Below are positions 1 to 9,178 of a stretch of 64,000 bases of DNA, piece after piece. Positions within the stretch are counted from its first letter, which is position 1; every line of letters begins with the position of its first letter. The notes below the pieces were generated by a model. The model had not been told where the DNA came from. It did not search any database and saw nothing but the letters and a program-made list of their open reading frames with translations. Both the position numbers and the translations under genes were made by a program. This stretch comes from Colwellia sp. MB3u-41 (GTDB taxonomy: Bacteria; Pseudomonadota; Gammaproteobacteria; Enterobacterales; Alteromonadaceae), in assembly GCF_014076845.1 (NCBI RefSeq), contig NZ_JACGUT010000082.1, forward strand, positions 584,015-648,014, written 5' to 3'.

Positions 1-581
1 CCAACACTCATTGATATGGATTTAATTGGTAAAGTGACTGAAGAACGAGAAGGCCAACGCAGCTTGAACTCGATAAATTAAGAGTTGGACTAGAAGAAAG
101 GGAAAATCAAAGACCAAATGGTCATGTCAGAATTCCTTATTTAGATATTTTAGATATCAGTATACTTACTTGTATGCGTATAGGTGAAGTTTGTAAACTT
201 AGATGGGATGATTTAAACCTAGAGCATAAAACGATCATTGTTAGAGACAGAAAAGATCCCCGTAAAAAGGAAGGTAATTACATGATTGCCTCACTCTTAG
301 GTGAATCTTTCAGTATTGCCAATGAACAACCTAAAAATAGTGAATTAATTTTTCCCTATAATTCAAGAAGTGTAACGGCTGGATTTCAACGTGTTAGAAA
401 TGATTTAGGTATTAAATATTTACGCTACCATGATTTAAGGCGTGAAGGAGCAAGTCGACTTTTTGAGCAAAGCTACACTATTGAAGAAGTTGCTCAAGTA
501 ACAGGCCATAGAAATCTTAATATTCTATTTCAGGTTTATACGCAGTTATTTCCGCATAAGTTACATGATAAATTCAGTTGA
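1..581 (+). pseudogene. Tyrosine recombinase (phage-type integrase), 5'-truncated and frameshifted
   Basis: The C-terminal catalytic half of a tyrosine integrase. Key residues are visible after position 174: the first catalytic Arg in CMRIGEV, the HDLRREG box (HxxR), the GHRN His and the VYTQLFP nucleophile Tyr, in the expected order. The gene is cut by the left window edge. Upstream of 174 the same frame stays open back to about base 57 (reading QLELDKLRVGLEEREN), but the N-terminal part from base 1 (PTLIDMDLIGKVTEEREGQR) lies in another frame that stops at 79-81. One indel near base 60 therefore separates the arm/core-binding region from the catalytic core. The ATG at 174 is internal to the domain and not a credible start. 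An independent short protein made from it would lack the core-binding domain. It probably marks an old integration event whose cargo includes the AT-rich genes to the right. Confidence 0.8.
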
Positions 582-655
582 ATAAGATTAAAACAATAAA
601 TACAATAGCTTAATATATATTCCATAAAATATCGGCAATTAAATAAGGAAATAAA

Positions 656-1858
656 TTGAATACCGTAACTCATATCAGCACAATTAGAACTAACAGTCTC
701 ATTATAGCGACATTAATATTTACCATGCTTTGGATAGTCGTAAATAGTTTTTCAAACTACAATGATTTATATTCAGTAGAGGAAAGCTTTTCAGAAGCAG
801 TAGCACTTAATGTAATAGATCGAAAGATAAGTGAAGTATCATCGGCAACTATCTATCCAAAGAATCCAAGTTTTGATATTAAAGAGATTTCATTCACAAA
901 AGCGGATAACAAATTATTAAAGAATTGTAGTGTTTTACTCAAAAAAGACAAAAAAACTCAATGTACATACAATGAAAACCCAGAGAGGTCGATTAAGCGC
1001 TTTGCTATTTCAGTAATAAATTCAAAAGGGCTTTGTCTAAATAAAGAAAATCTTAACTACAAATTTACGATGTTCAATACGAAAAACACTTGTGACGGAG
1101 GAAATTTCATTGAATTTAGCACTGTCATAATTGAGAGCGATTTACCACAACTTCATGAGTTAGGGATGAAGTCTGCGGCAACAAGAATAATAATAGAAAA
1201 CAATGAAAATAAAATAGGTGTATCAGTTTTTGTAAACGATATAACATTAGAATATACAGATAAAAAGTTTTTATCTGCCTACGATTTTTCATTACAAGAA
1301 ACAAATCAAAAATTTCATGGTCATACTATATCTCATAACCTTCTCTGTAATGGAAAAATAAAATCTAATGGATGCTATTATCAGCAACTGAATAAATTAT
1401 CAATGAAACTATCCAGTGATTCAGTAACTATACCTTATATAGCTACAAGTTTCCCTTCATCTATTGCGTGTATTATTTTACTTTTTCTAATGACTCTGGC
1501 GAGTTTAAGTAGCTACTCAGCAAGCAAAATTGCATTAAAAAACATTCAAGGTGGATTAGAGCAAAATTACCTACCTTTTGATTTTAAAAACAACTTTATT
1601 AGCCTAGTTTTAATCAGGTACCATATTTTCTTATATGGCATCTGCTTATTAATCACTGTTTTATTTAATATCCCTCCAGATTTCATATATAAAAACGTGA
1701 TTATGAAAAAATTTCTTCCATTGAGTATGGATAGTTTTAACGTGGTAGCATTTATCATTTCTGTTGTGTTTATATACTTTATTTGTTTAAAGGTTTTAGA
1801 GCCTTTAGACAATTCTCTAAGGAAGTTAAGAAAAGAAAGAAGAATTAAATTAAATTAA
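656..1858 (+). CDS. Multi-pass membrane protein of unknown function
   Basis: 400 residues from a TTG start preceded by AAGGAA at 645-650. I do not recognise the family. Visible features are one N-terminal membrane segment (about residues 13-32), a hydrophilic Cys-containing domain of about 220 residues expected in the periplasm, then three hydrophobic segments (about 257-278, 317-337 and 356-376) and a very basic C-terminal tail (KLRKERRIKLN). The layout resembles sensor N-termini that lack an output domain, but no catalytic motif is visible. The gene is AT-rich with many AAA/ATA codons, which fits acquired DNA next to the integrase relic. It converges on the 1972-2850 gene across a hairpin. 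The reading frame is solid; the role is unknown. Confidence 0.7.
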   Translation: MNTVTHISTIRTNSLIIATLIFTMLWIVVNSFSNYNDLYSVEESFSEAVALNVIDRKISEVSSATIYPKNPSFDIKEISFTKADNKLLKNCSVLLKKDKKTQCTYNENPERSIKRFAISVINSKGLCLNKENLNYKFTMFNTKNTCDGGNFIEFSTVIIESDLPQLHELGMKSAATRIIIENNENKIGVSVFVNDITLEYTDKKFLSAYDFSLQETNQKFHGHTISHNLLCNGKIKSNGCYYQQLNKLSMKLSSDSVTIPYIATSFPSSIACIILLFLMTLASLSSYSASKIALKNIQGGLEQNYLPFDFKNNFISLVLIRYHIFLYGICLLITVLFNIPPDFIYKNVIMKKFLPLSMDSFNVVAFIISVVFIYFICLKVLEPLDNSLRKLRKERRIKLN

Positions 1859-1886
1859 ATTAAATAGCATTTAACCATAAGACTTT

Positions 1887-1910
1887 ACCCCCGCATTACT
1901 ATGCGGGGGT
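1887..1910. terminator. Hairpin between convergent genes
   Basis: A perfect 10-bp stem (ACCCCCGCAT / ATGCGGGGGT) with the 4-base loop TACT sits between the two converging genes. There is no good T tract on either side, so it may act as a weak bidirectional terminator or as an mRNA 3'-end stabiliser. Confidence 0.6.
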
Positions 1911-1971
1911 ATAAATAACGCCCTGTTAAGAGGGAACTGTAATTGGCTAAAATATGAAGCAACCCGACAAA

Positions 1972-2850
1972 CTATTTTGATTCACCAATAACTACATAGC
2001 TAAACTTTAAATCATACTTTATTGATATTGATCTTTTACTAGTCGAATCAATGACTTTAACGTTGAACCCTTCACTAGTAACATCATAGATAATAGGATA
2101 ACCACTATCTTTGTTGGAGTTTCCATAATTGCTTGCAGTAACGTAGGGCGGGTTAGAATATTCTTTATTGAATTTAATATACTTTTCACTATTACCACTT
2201 TTAATTGGCTCTATAGCCGATTCACCAGCTTCAATTTGTATTTTGTTAAGAGAAAGTAAAATATTATTTTTGTTTATGTCACTACTTATTCTGTTTTCAA
2301 ACGCTGAACTAACCTCTCGTTTAGTTATGTATTTGGATGAAGATTCTTGAATTTTAGTTAGGTGCGTTTTTAATGTTTTTATATTGGCATTATTCTCTTT
2401 TATAACACTATGCAATTTCGAAAAAATGATTTCTGATTTCTTTAATTCTTGGGATGAGTTTATCAAAGCCTCTATTTCACTTTTCGATTGATTTAACAGC
2501 ACAACGATTTGACCTACTTTATCTAAATCGAGAGCTTGAAGCTCTAAAATATTTTTATTTATTGATTTCGCATGGGCCTCTGCTTCGCCTGAAGACTTTA
2601 TTGCATCAAATAATGAAGAAATAGCCTTGTCCGTTAATTTTTCTAATTGTTTCGCAGAAGAAGACATTTTTTCTTCTGTCTGTTCAATTGCTCTATTTGT
2701 AGCCTTTTCAGCAACTGTATCTGAAATAGAATAATAAATACCAAATAGTGCAATTAAATTTACAATACCAATAATAGCTCCCCATTTAGCAATTTTAGCG
2801 TTTAAATATCTCTCAATGGCATACTTTTCTTCCTGTTCTAAATCATACAT
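1972..2850 (-). CDS. Membrane-anchored coiled-coil protein with H-type-lectin-like C-terminus
   Basis: 292 residues. One membrane segment at about residues 23-43 is followed by a long Glu/Lys/Ser-rich helical stretch (about 45-190) typical of a coiled coil. The C-terminal 90 residues look like a beta-sandwich: an 'IKFNKEYSNPPYVTAS' strand pair and a later 'SEGFNVKVID' strand match the layout of H-type lectin domains (F..PP.V, then vt..gF.v). The resemblance is by eye only and could be a related fold. The gene starts 15 bases after the end of the small frameshifted gene at 2866-3197, so the two were probably co-transcribed. A surface-adhesive or phage-tail-derived role is possible; no function can be assigned. 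Confidence 0.6.
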   Translation of the reverse strand: MYDLEQEEKYAIERYLNAKIAKWGAIIGIVNLIALFGIYYSISDTVAEKATNRAIEQTEEKMSSSAKQLEKLTDKAISSLFDAIKSSGEAEAHAKSINKNILELQALDLDKVGQIVVLLNQSKSEIEALINSSQELKKSEIIFSKLHSVIKENNANIKTLKTHLTKIQESSSKYITKREVSSAFENRISSDINKNNILLSLNKIQIEAGESAIEPIKSGNSEKYIKFNKEYSNPPYVTASNYGNSNKDSGYPIIYDVTSEGFNVKVIDSTSKRSISIKYDLKFSYVVIGESK

Positions 2851-2865
2851 TTGATTATTCCTTAC

Positions 2866-3197
2866 TTACATTACTATTAGGATAGATGAAATTGACAATG
2901 CTTCTACCAGTATTATTAGATAGAAAATTTCTGCATTTGATCGTCTAGAACTTTCTTTTGCCATTTCAATCACAAAACATAAGCAGATAGTAGTTATAGG
3001 TCTATTTAAAATAATATAAAAACAAAAACTAATTAAAGATAATAATGAATTCCGTAAACCATTTAATAAATTAAATTCTAAACATTCATTCCAGTCATCG
3101 AGTCGCTCATTAAACTTTTTAATTCATTACGTGAAGCTGTTTCGTTAAGGGCTTTTTTAGAGAGGGCGTTTAGGCGATCGAATTCATCAAAAGTCAT
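2866..3197 (-). pseudogene. Small membrane protein gene with a one-base frameshift
   Basis: The ATG at 3197 opens MTFDEFDRLNALSKKALNE and stays open for 39 codons. A one-base (-1) shift at the A run near 3112-3118 joins it to a second frame, reading KKFNERLDDWNECLEF and then about 75 residues with two hydrophobic helices, ending with a stop at 2866-2868. The two halves make a coherent protein of about 110 residues with a soluble helical N-terminus and a two-helix membrane C-terminus. The gene directly precedes the lectin-like gene. A single lost A in a homopolymer, a sequencing error, or programmed slippage would each explain the break. There is no canonical slippery heptamer, so I favour a mutation. 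Confidence 0.5.
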
Positions 3198-3413
3198 AGT
3201 TAACAATCCCTGTTATTTGTTATGTTAATTATGCGTTAAAAACTGAAAATAACAAATAATGGCTAGAAGCGAGTAAAATGATAGGCGTTATAACCCGTAA
3301 TACATTACGGTAAAACATTTTTTAAAGGCAGGGTCTATAACCCTTTAGATATAAAGATACCAGGAATAGATGGAAAATACTTTACCCTCGTATCACTATC
3401 CAGAGAGATAAAA

Positions 3414-3433
3414 AAGTCACCTATAGGTGACTT
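3414..3433 (-). terminator. Rho-independent terminator of the lipoprotein operon
   Basis: A perfect 20-base palindrome (AAGTCACCTA / TAGGTGACTT) followed on the minus strand by a run of T. It lies 82 bases past the stop of the 47-residue gene. The stretch 3198-3413 to its left holds no gene; it has a small inverted repeat (CCGTAAT-AC-ATTACGG, about 3294-3309). Confidence 0.75.
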
Positions 3434-3515
3434 AAATTAAAACGTTAAAATGAAGTAAAATAACATGATCCTGTTTTAGATCTACTTGAGTAATAGCTAG
3501 TACTTAACGCCTAAT

Positions 3516-3659
3516 TTATTCTTTTTGCTTATAAATCATCCTACATTTACCTGCTTTATACTTAATAGGTTCACAGGACACTACAACCCAAAATCCTGAT
3601 TTTTCTAGATGTTCTTTCATCTCTTCTGATCTCTCACACGGAACGACTTTGTCTGGCAT
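3516..3659 (-). CDS. 47-residue protein of unknown function
   Basis: A short frame (MPDKVVPCERSEEMKEHLE...) whose ATG at 3659 begins 3 bases after the stop of the upstream lipoprotein gene. GGGAG, inside the end of that gene, sits at ribosome-binding distance. It is Lys/Glu-rich with three Cys (residues 8, 29 and 39) and a hydrophobic centre (FWVVVSC). There is no signal peptide, so it is probably cytoplasmic. Close spacing and the shared downstream terminator support translation. I do not recognise the family. Confidence 0.5.
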   Translation of the reverse strand: MPDKVVPCERSEEMKEHLEKSGFWVVVSCEPIKYKAGKCRMIYKQKE

Positions 3660-3662
3660 ACA

Positions 3663-4634
3663 TTAACTCCCGGCTACATTACACACTAAATTTTCATGGG
3701 TTTTCAACAATAAACTGTGATCATTGGTCGGATCTATACCGCCAGCAATAGCTTCAGAATATAATTTCATTAACTTCAGTAAATCATCTGCCGATTTAGA
3801 CGCAGAAAACTGCTTTAAAGAACTCACTAACGTATCGTCTAAATCAGAAAATAGATTTGCCGCTATGCCATTATCAATAACACTTTTCCATTGTTCTTCG
3901 CTCAAGTTAAATGCGCATCGAATTATACCTGAATGATTTTTAACCTGTTTTGAAAAGTTTTCATCATAAGATCCTAAAGCACTTTCCGCGCTATTTTTAA
4001 AAGCATCTTTGATATATGGCTGAACAGCGAGTAATTTAGCGGCTTCACCTGTTGCAAAATATTGCCCATTTTCAAATTTATTTCCATCAATATTGGTTGT
4101 AATGGTTGTATCAATACTGGCAAGCACCGATGAGTATTTATCACTATTACCATCAGCTCCTTTGTGAATAGGAATATAAGAGGCTTCTTTTCTTTTATAG
4201 CCTAAGGTAAAGTTAGGAATTGAGTTTGAGAGGCCAAATTTAAAGCCTAGGGAAGTACTTGTACCAAAAATTAACGCTTTGCGACCTCCTACGAGTTCAT
4301 CGTCAGAGCTTTGTTGATAACCAATAGCATTAGGGTTAATAACTAAAGTTGCTGCTTCACCGGTTGCATAAAGCTGCTTTATGGTTGGGCTTGTTATTTC
4401 GCCACTTGTTTTCATCGATGCTACAACTGGTGGTACCGCTCCGTTTTCATAATTTGGTCCAAAGAACCCTTCAACACGGTCATATGCAAAAGACACGGTT
4501 CCTGGAGTACTGTCGACATCAATCACTGCTATCGTGGTTTTTGTTACGAAAACAGCACTATCTGTTGTGCTACACCCAGATAAAAAAAGACTAAAGCACA
4601 AAGTAAATAAAATATACTTATTACAAAATTCCAT
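3663..4634 (-). CDS. Predicted lipoprotein with repeated ATGEAA motif
   Basis: 323 residues. An N-terminal hydrophobic segment ends in the lipobox LSGC (Cys21), so the protein should be lipid-anchored after signal peptidase II cleavage. The body is rich in Ser/Thr and beta-type sequence, with 'VSFAYDRVEGFFGP' near residue 47. The motif ATGEAA occurs twice, at about residues 90-95 and 194-199, each at the end of a strand-like block, which hints at an internal duplication. The C-terminal 110 residues look helical. It is the middle gene of a three-gene minus-strand operon with another lipoprotein upstream (14-base gap) and the 47-residue gene downstream. The function is unknown; a role in an envelope or surface complex is inference from the two lipoproteins. 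Confidence 0.7.
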   Translation of the reverse strand: MEFCNKYILFTLCFSLFLSGCSTTDSAVFVTKTTIAVIDVDSTPGTVSFAYDRVEGFFGPNYENGAVPPVVASMKTSGEITSPTIKQLYATGEAATLVINPNAIGYQQSSDDELVGGRKALIFGTSTSLGFKFGLSNSIPNFTLGYKRKEASYIPIHKGADGNSDKYSSVLASIDTTITTNIDGNKFENGQYFATGEAAKLLAVQPYIKDAFKNSAESALGSYDENFSKQVKNHSGIIRCAFNLSEEQWKSVIDNGIAANLFSDLDDTLVSSLKQFSASKSADDLLKLMKLYSEAIAGGIDPTNDHSLLLKTHENLVCNVAGS

Positions 4635-4648
4635 CTCAAAACTCCTTT

Positions 4649-4939
4649 TTACTCTTCATTTTTAATAATAACAGCCACATCATTTTTTAAAATAGTGGTT
4701 GTTTCACTATAATATCCAATAGAAATCCCGTTATGTATTGGTGTATCTGAATACATAACCCCTACATTAGTAATTTTTACCTTGTCGCCTGCAACCAAGG
4801 TTTGATCTGCGGGTTTTTCAAGTGTCAGACTAACGAACCCAACAATTTTCTGATTACCGTCACTATCTTGGTAGGTTACTGCGCAAGAACTAACAAGGAG
4901 GAATAATAAGGGGATTAGCTGCTGGAATTTAATCGGCAT
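4649..4939 (-). CDS. Small predicted lipoprotein
   Basis: 96 residues. A hydrophobic leader ends in LVSSC (Cys19), a lipobox. The mature part of about 78 residues is mostly short beta-like stretches (IVGFVSLTLEKP, DKVKITNVGVMY, ISIGYYSETTTIL), with a Val/Ile-rich end. It is the first gene of the lipoprotein operon that runs down to 3516. The ATG at 4939 lies in AT-rich DNA; no strong ribosome-binding site is visible. The product is probably an envelope partner of the next lipoprotein. Confidence 0.65.
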   Translation of the reverse strand: MPIKFQQLIPLLFLLVSSCAVTYQDSDGNQKIVGFVSLTLEKPADQTLVAGDKVKITNVGVMYSDTPIHNGISIGYYSETTTILKNDVAVIIKNEE

Positions 4940-5164
4940 ACTCTATATTTTCTTACATAAATTAATGGTATCAATAACAGTAGAACAGCAATAACATTTT
5001 CGCAACATTTCAACTACACCTATTAGCCGAGATTGAAGGTGTCGCGACTTATAATGATAAATGAAATAGGAAAGTTTAGCAGAACGGCTATTTTGGCTAA
5101 ATATCGAAAAAATTGGCTCAGATCCGGTATTATTTTTTATAGAATATAAAAACTAACTCAACAT

Positions 5165-7792
5165 CTATTTACTTGATAAATACTTATTAAGTACATGGAG
5201 CAAATCAGCTTGTTGAAATGGCTTGTGTATAAAGTCTTCAATATCAAAATCAAGGGCTTTTTCTTTGTCTTCTTTGCCAACACTGGCACTTAAGATGATA
5301 ATAGGAATACCTTTGAGTTTACCGTTTTGTTTAATAAAATGTGATGCTGTAAATCCATTAATATTAATTTTTTCTTATTACTCTCAAGGTAAGTTAGCGC
5401 TTGCTGACCATCTCCAGCCAAAGAACAAATTACTCCTAAAGAGATTAATTTTTTTGGGGCAATAAACTGATTTATTTTATTGTCTTCTACGACGAGAATA
5501 TTTACACCTTCGTAGCTCGGTTGGGGTGATGCTATCCACCTATCGTTATTTTTTGCTATAGGTTATTCCGACTGAGGTAATTCTAACGTTACAGTAAATG
5601 TGCTGCCTTTTCCTGGTTGGCTTATCATGTTTATATCTCCTGCCATCAAAGCGCTTAATTGTTTCACAATTGATAAACCTAAGCCTGTACTACCATATGT
5701 TCTTGTGGTGAAAATCTCTGCTTGGGCAAAAGCATTAAAGAGATGTCTTTGCTGATCTTCATTAATACCTATGCCTGTATCTTTGACCGTTAAGGTTAGT
5801 ACTCTGGTATTTTGTGCAGTATTTTGGCAGCTACCGTCAATACTAATAGTTCCTTGGTTAGTAAATTTAATCGCATTATTGAGTAAGTTTATCAATATTT
5901 TTTAAACCTAAAGTCATCACCAGCCACCCATTTTTCAAGTTTGAGGATAAATTTTCATTAATTAAAATTGACTTTTTAAGCGCCTTTTCGTTCAACATTT
6001 CGATTACTGATATTGTTTCTATTGCAGGGTTAAACGATCTATTTTCAAGGTTTAACTCACCCGCTTGCATTTTAGATATGTCTAAAACATCGATAACAAT
6101 ATTAAGTAAAATATTTGATGAGTGATTTATTTTAGATAAATAATCAATGGCATTTGTATCGTTTTTTTCACGCCAAGCTATCTCGGCAAAGCCTATAATT
6201 GCGTTTAAAGAGGTTCTATATTCATGGCTAAGAATAGATTTTTACTTTATTTGCAATAACGAGTTCAGTATTACTTTTTAATAATTTTATGGTGTTTTTT
6301 GCTACTCTTTTAGTAGGGGAGTAATTAAAGTGATGATACCAATAGTACAAACGATAAACATGATGCCAAGGTTGCTCCAATCTATCAGGCCTTGTTCAAA
6401 CTTCTTCGTACTCGAAAATGATAATTGAGCTATTTTATTGAATGAAATTATCTCCACGCTGCAGCTAAAAACCAGGTAGAGTCATAATTTTTTACTATGA
6501 AAAAATATTACTTTTGCCATAACTTAATTAGTAAGTAAAGTTATTTTGATCAAGACTTTGGTGCACACCAACGAGTAAAAGATCTAATTCAAAAACGGCC
6601 TCAACGAAGCCTTTTAATAGAACAGTGTTAGTTTGAAACTCTTTTTTGTAAACTGGGTAATAAACAACAACACCGGTAAATTTATCTTTTTGCTGTACTA
6701 GCGACAATAGAGGTGTAATAACATGTTTTTTAAGGCTGATGGCTTTATTGGCACTCGCACTTACAGGTGGGTGCGTCGAAACATCTAAACCTACTGCAGA
6801 TTTATTTGCTTCAAGGGGCTCGATAAAAGTAATGGGAAAATATTGACTCTGATTAGGTGAGCGTTGAAACCCTTGCTCGGTAGATTTTTTGATATAGCTT
6901 TCAGTAATCCCCTCTTCTGACAGTGCCAACTCAAATGCTTTTCTGCTGTCAGAGCTTATTAACGGTACCCAAGCTAATGCTCTTAGGCTGATGTTTCGTT
7001 GTTCTATTGTATTGGTGAAGGCTTTAAACTCTGCCCGTGTAACATTCTCACTTGCTTGGAATCGTCCGCCTAATGCGGTTAAATGATGCTTTATACTCGA
7101 TTGAATAACATTAACCTGCTCTATAAATGGTTGAGTCAGATTAATAAATTACTGCTCTTTTCTAACTGTTTATTGTAGCTTGATAAAATATAAATCCAGC
7201 TAATAGCACCTAATACAGAAAGGGTTGTTAAAATAGCGGCTGTTTGATGCTTTGCTCTTCTAACATAAACATTCTTCCTAAAAAATAAAATAACCGGGGT
7301 TAGAAAGATAATACCGATGAAATCGCCAACCCATTTTGCTGCCCATATATAATAAAGGACTTCTGTGGGAATTTTTAGCCATACCCAACGCGATATCATC
7401 ACGATAGTACTCGTAACAAATGCTGATAAAGGCCCGGCGAAGATTAAAAACTTAATCATTTCATTAGGGATATGTGTTTTAAGTGGCAAGGTAATAAAGC
7501 GTAAAACTAATTGCTTACTAATAACTAATTGTAAAACACTTACCAGAGATAAAATAATGATTAAATAGATTGAAAAAGAAGAGTTTGAATTGAGTTGGTA
7601 AATACTGACCAACGAGGATAACATCGACCCTATTAAAATGATGTGCCCATATAAAAAATATAAGCCAAGCATTACACCCGGTACTGGCCAAATGAGACTC
7701 GCAACGCCAAAGGTGATGGTAAACAGCGAACCAAATTTTACCAATGAAAAATGAATGCAAAAAGCAATGATTATAAATAATATGTTTTTCAC
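5165..7792 (-). pseudogene. Hybrid sensor histidine kinase (MASE1-CHASE-HisKA-HATPase-REC), multiply broken
   Basis: Remnants of one gene lie in order. A MASE1 membrane domain is at 7792-7136 (IWPVPGVMLGLYFLYG is its typical start). A CHASE sensor domain is at about 7135-6528 (LRALAWVPLI, FELALSEEGI). Another membrane segment is near 6400-6300 and HisKA remains around 6250-5900. An HATPase_c domain is at 5895-5563 (VKDTGIGI, TGLGLSIVKQLSALM). A receiver tail ends IEDFIHKPFQQADLL with a stop at 5165-5167. Breaks: MASE1 stops at 7136-7138 while the CHASE frame reads on from overlapping bases; the CHASE frame stops at 6528; the HisKA and HATPase parts sit in different frames. The receiver has lost the stretch that should hold the phospho-acceptor Asp, reading ESNKK almost directly into NGFTASHF. 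No functional kinase can be made. The MASE1 frame alone could still encode a membrane fragment. Confidence 0.85.
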
Positions 7793-8334
7793 ATAAAGTC
7801 GCTCATCTAACTTCCCTGAATAATTGAATTATCTCTTTAATAACAATCTGTTCTTAAACTGAACTTTCTTAGATATTGCTATTATCATTAAGGCATCATG
7901 GTTGCTTTTATTCTTGATATCAAGAGCAAAAAATACAAAAGAATACAATCTACCCTGCTCCATTTGATTACCCACAATTGCTATAGAATAACTTGATAAG
8001 GGTAAATAAATTATAGTTAGAGGTATCACTTTAGCTATTGCTTTGCTCATAAAACGTAAATTACCGCTAAAGCTTTAATTTTACTTTTGCGGTCCTCTTG
8101 TCGGATTTACTTCTGACGACTACAATCAGTTGGCACTGAAGTCCGTTTTTATGTTTAAGTCATTACCTCCCCTTGAATAAGTATCTACCTTTAAATTACG
8201 TTTCATCGCTCTTAGCGTATAATTAGATAATAAAGTAATTCAATTAGCTAAATTAAAAGCGTCTTTCGGGTCCACACTAAAAACGTTATAATTTTGTGCT
8301 CAACATGACACTTACTTATTTATTTATAAGGACA
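7793..8334. other. Gene-free stretch
   Basis: 540 bases between the decayed kinase and the plus-strand binding-protein gene. A 73-codon minus-strand frame at 7829-8050 has no ribosome-binding site and no recognisable homology. I see no RNA gene, and no strong hairpin or repeat here. Confidence 0.5.
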
Positions 8335-9120
8335 ATGATGAAAATGTTCCCCATGACACTATTATGGATAATTATTTTTACTACGGATTTATTTGCTGAG
8401 ACCATTCGTATCACTAATGGTGAGTGGGAACCATTTCTATCTAATTACAGTTACCAATATGGTCTTAACTCTCATATGGTCACTGAAGCATTTAAGTTGG
8501 AAGGTATCGAGGTAGAGTGGGGGTTTTTCCCTTGGAAACGAGCTAATGAATATGCCAAAGAAGCAACAGATTGGGATGCTTCTTGTTGCTGGTGGCCTGA
8601 CGATGAGACAAAAAAAGAGTTTTTAGTGAGCGACGCTATAACAGAAACGTCTTTTGTTTTTTATCACCTAAAAAGCTATGAGTTTCATTGGCAATCAATG
8701 CAAGACTTAAAAGGAATGAAAATAGGAGGTACAACAACGTATGATTATGGCAAAGCGTTTATGGATGCTATTGCTACAGAATACTTTACTGTTGATTTCA
8801 CCTCAAAAGATGAATTCAATTATAAGAAATTATTGGCTGGGCGCATACAAATATTCCCAAACGATCCTTCTGTTGGTGATGCTCAGATTAGAAACTACCT
8901 ATCACCTGATGAAGCTAACCTTTTAACTCATAGCCCGAAAGAATTTGGTCGCAGCACACTCCATTTAATTATGAGTAAAGATCATAAGCGCAATCAATAT
9001 TTTCTTGATAAATTTAATAGTGGTTTAAAAAAACTAAAGGCCAGTGGACGTTTTCAACAGATGTTGGAAGACTTGAAAGCAGGAAAGTATGATAAGAAAA
9101 AATTTATTTTTGAAGAATAA
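8335..9120 (+). CDS. Periplasmic solute-binding protein, family 3-like
   Basis: 261 residues from the ATG at 8335 (or 8338). I prefer this to an in-frame ATG at 8296 because AAGGA at 8328-8332 precedes it and it gives a clean signal peptide (MKMFPMTLLWIIIFTTDLFA). The mature start ETIRITNGEWEPFLS, the FFPWKRANEYAK segment and the WDASCCWWPDDE region match the amino-acid-binding (SBP_bac_3) fold seen in solitary binding proteins of marine Alteromonadales and Vibrio. No ABC transporter permease or ATPase lies nearby, so it may serve a sensor or be an orphan. A divergent-sequence relative lies convergently at 9179-9997. Confidence 0.8.
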   Translation: MMKMFPMTLLWIIIFTTDLFAETIRITNGEWEPFLSNYSYQYGLNSHMVTEAFKLEGIEVEWGFFPWKRANEYAKEATDWDASCCWWPDDETKKEFLVSDAITETSFVFYHLKSYEFHWQSMQDLKGMKIGGTTTYDYGKAFMDAIATEYFTVDFTSKDEFNYKKLLAGRIQIFPNDPSVGDAQIRNYLSPDEANLLTHSPKEFGRSTLHLIMSKDHKRNQYFLDKFNSGLKKLKASGRFQQMLEDLKAGKYDKKKFIFEE

Positions 9121-9178
9121 GGTGGGTCACCTCATGAGAATAAAAATTGCACCGTCGCAACGCTGTGTTTGCCTACAA

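Noticed and set aside
7829..8050. 73-codon minus-strand frame near the kinase relic
   Set aside because: No ribosome-binding site, no known motif and no clear operon partner.
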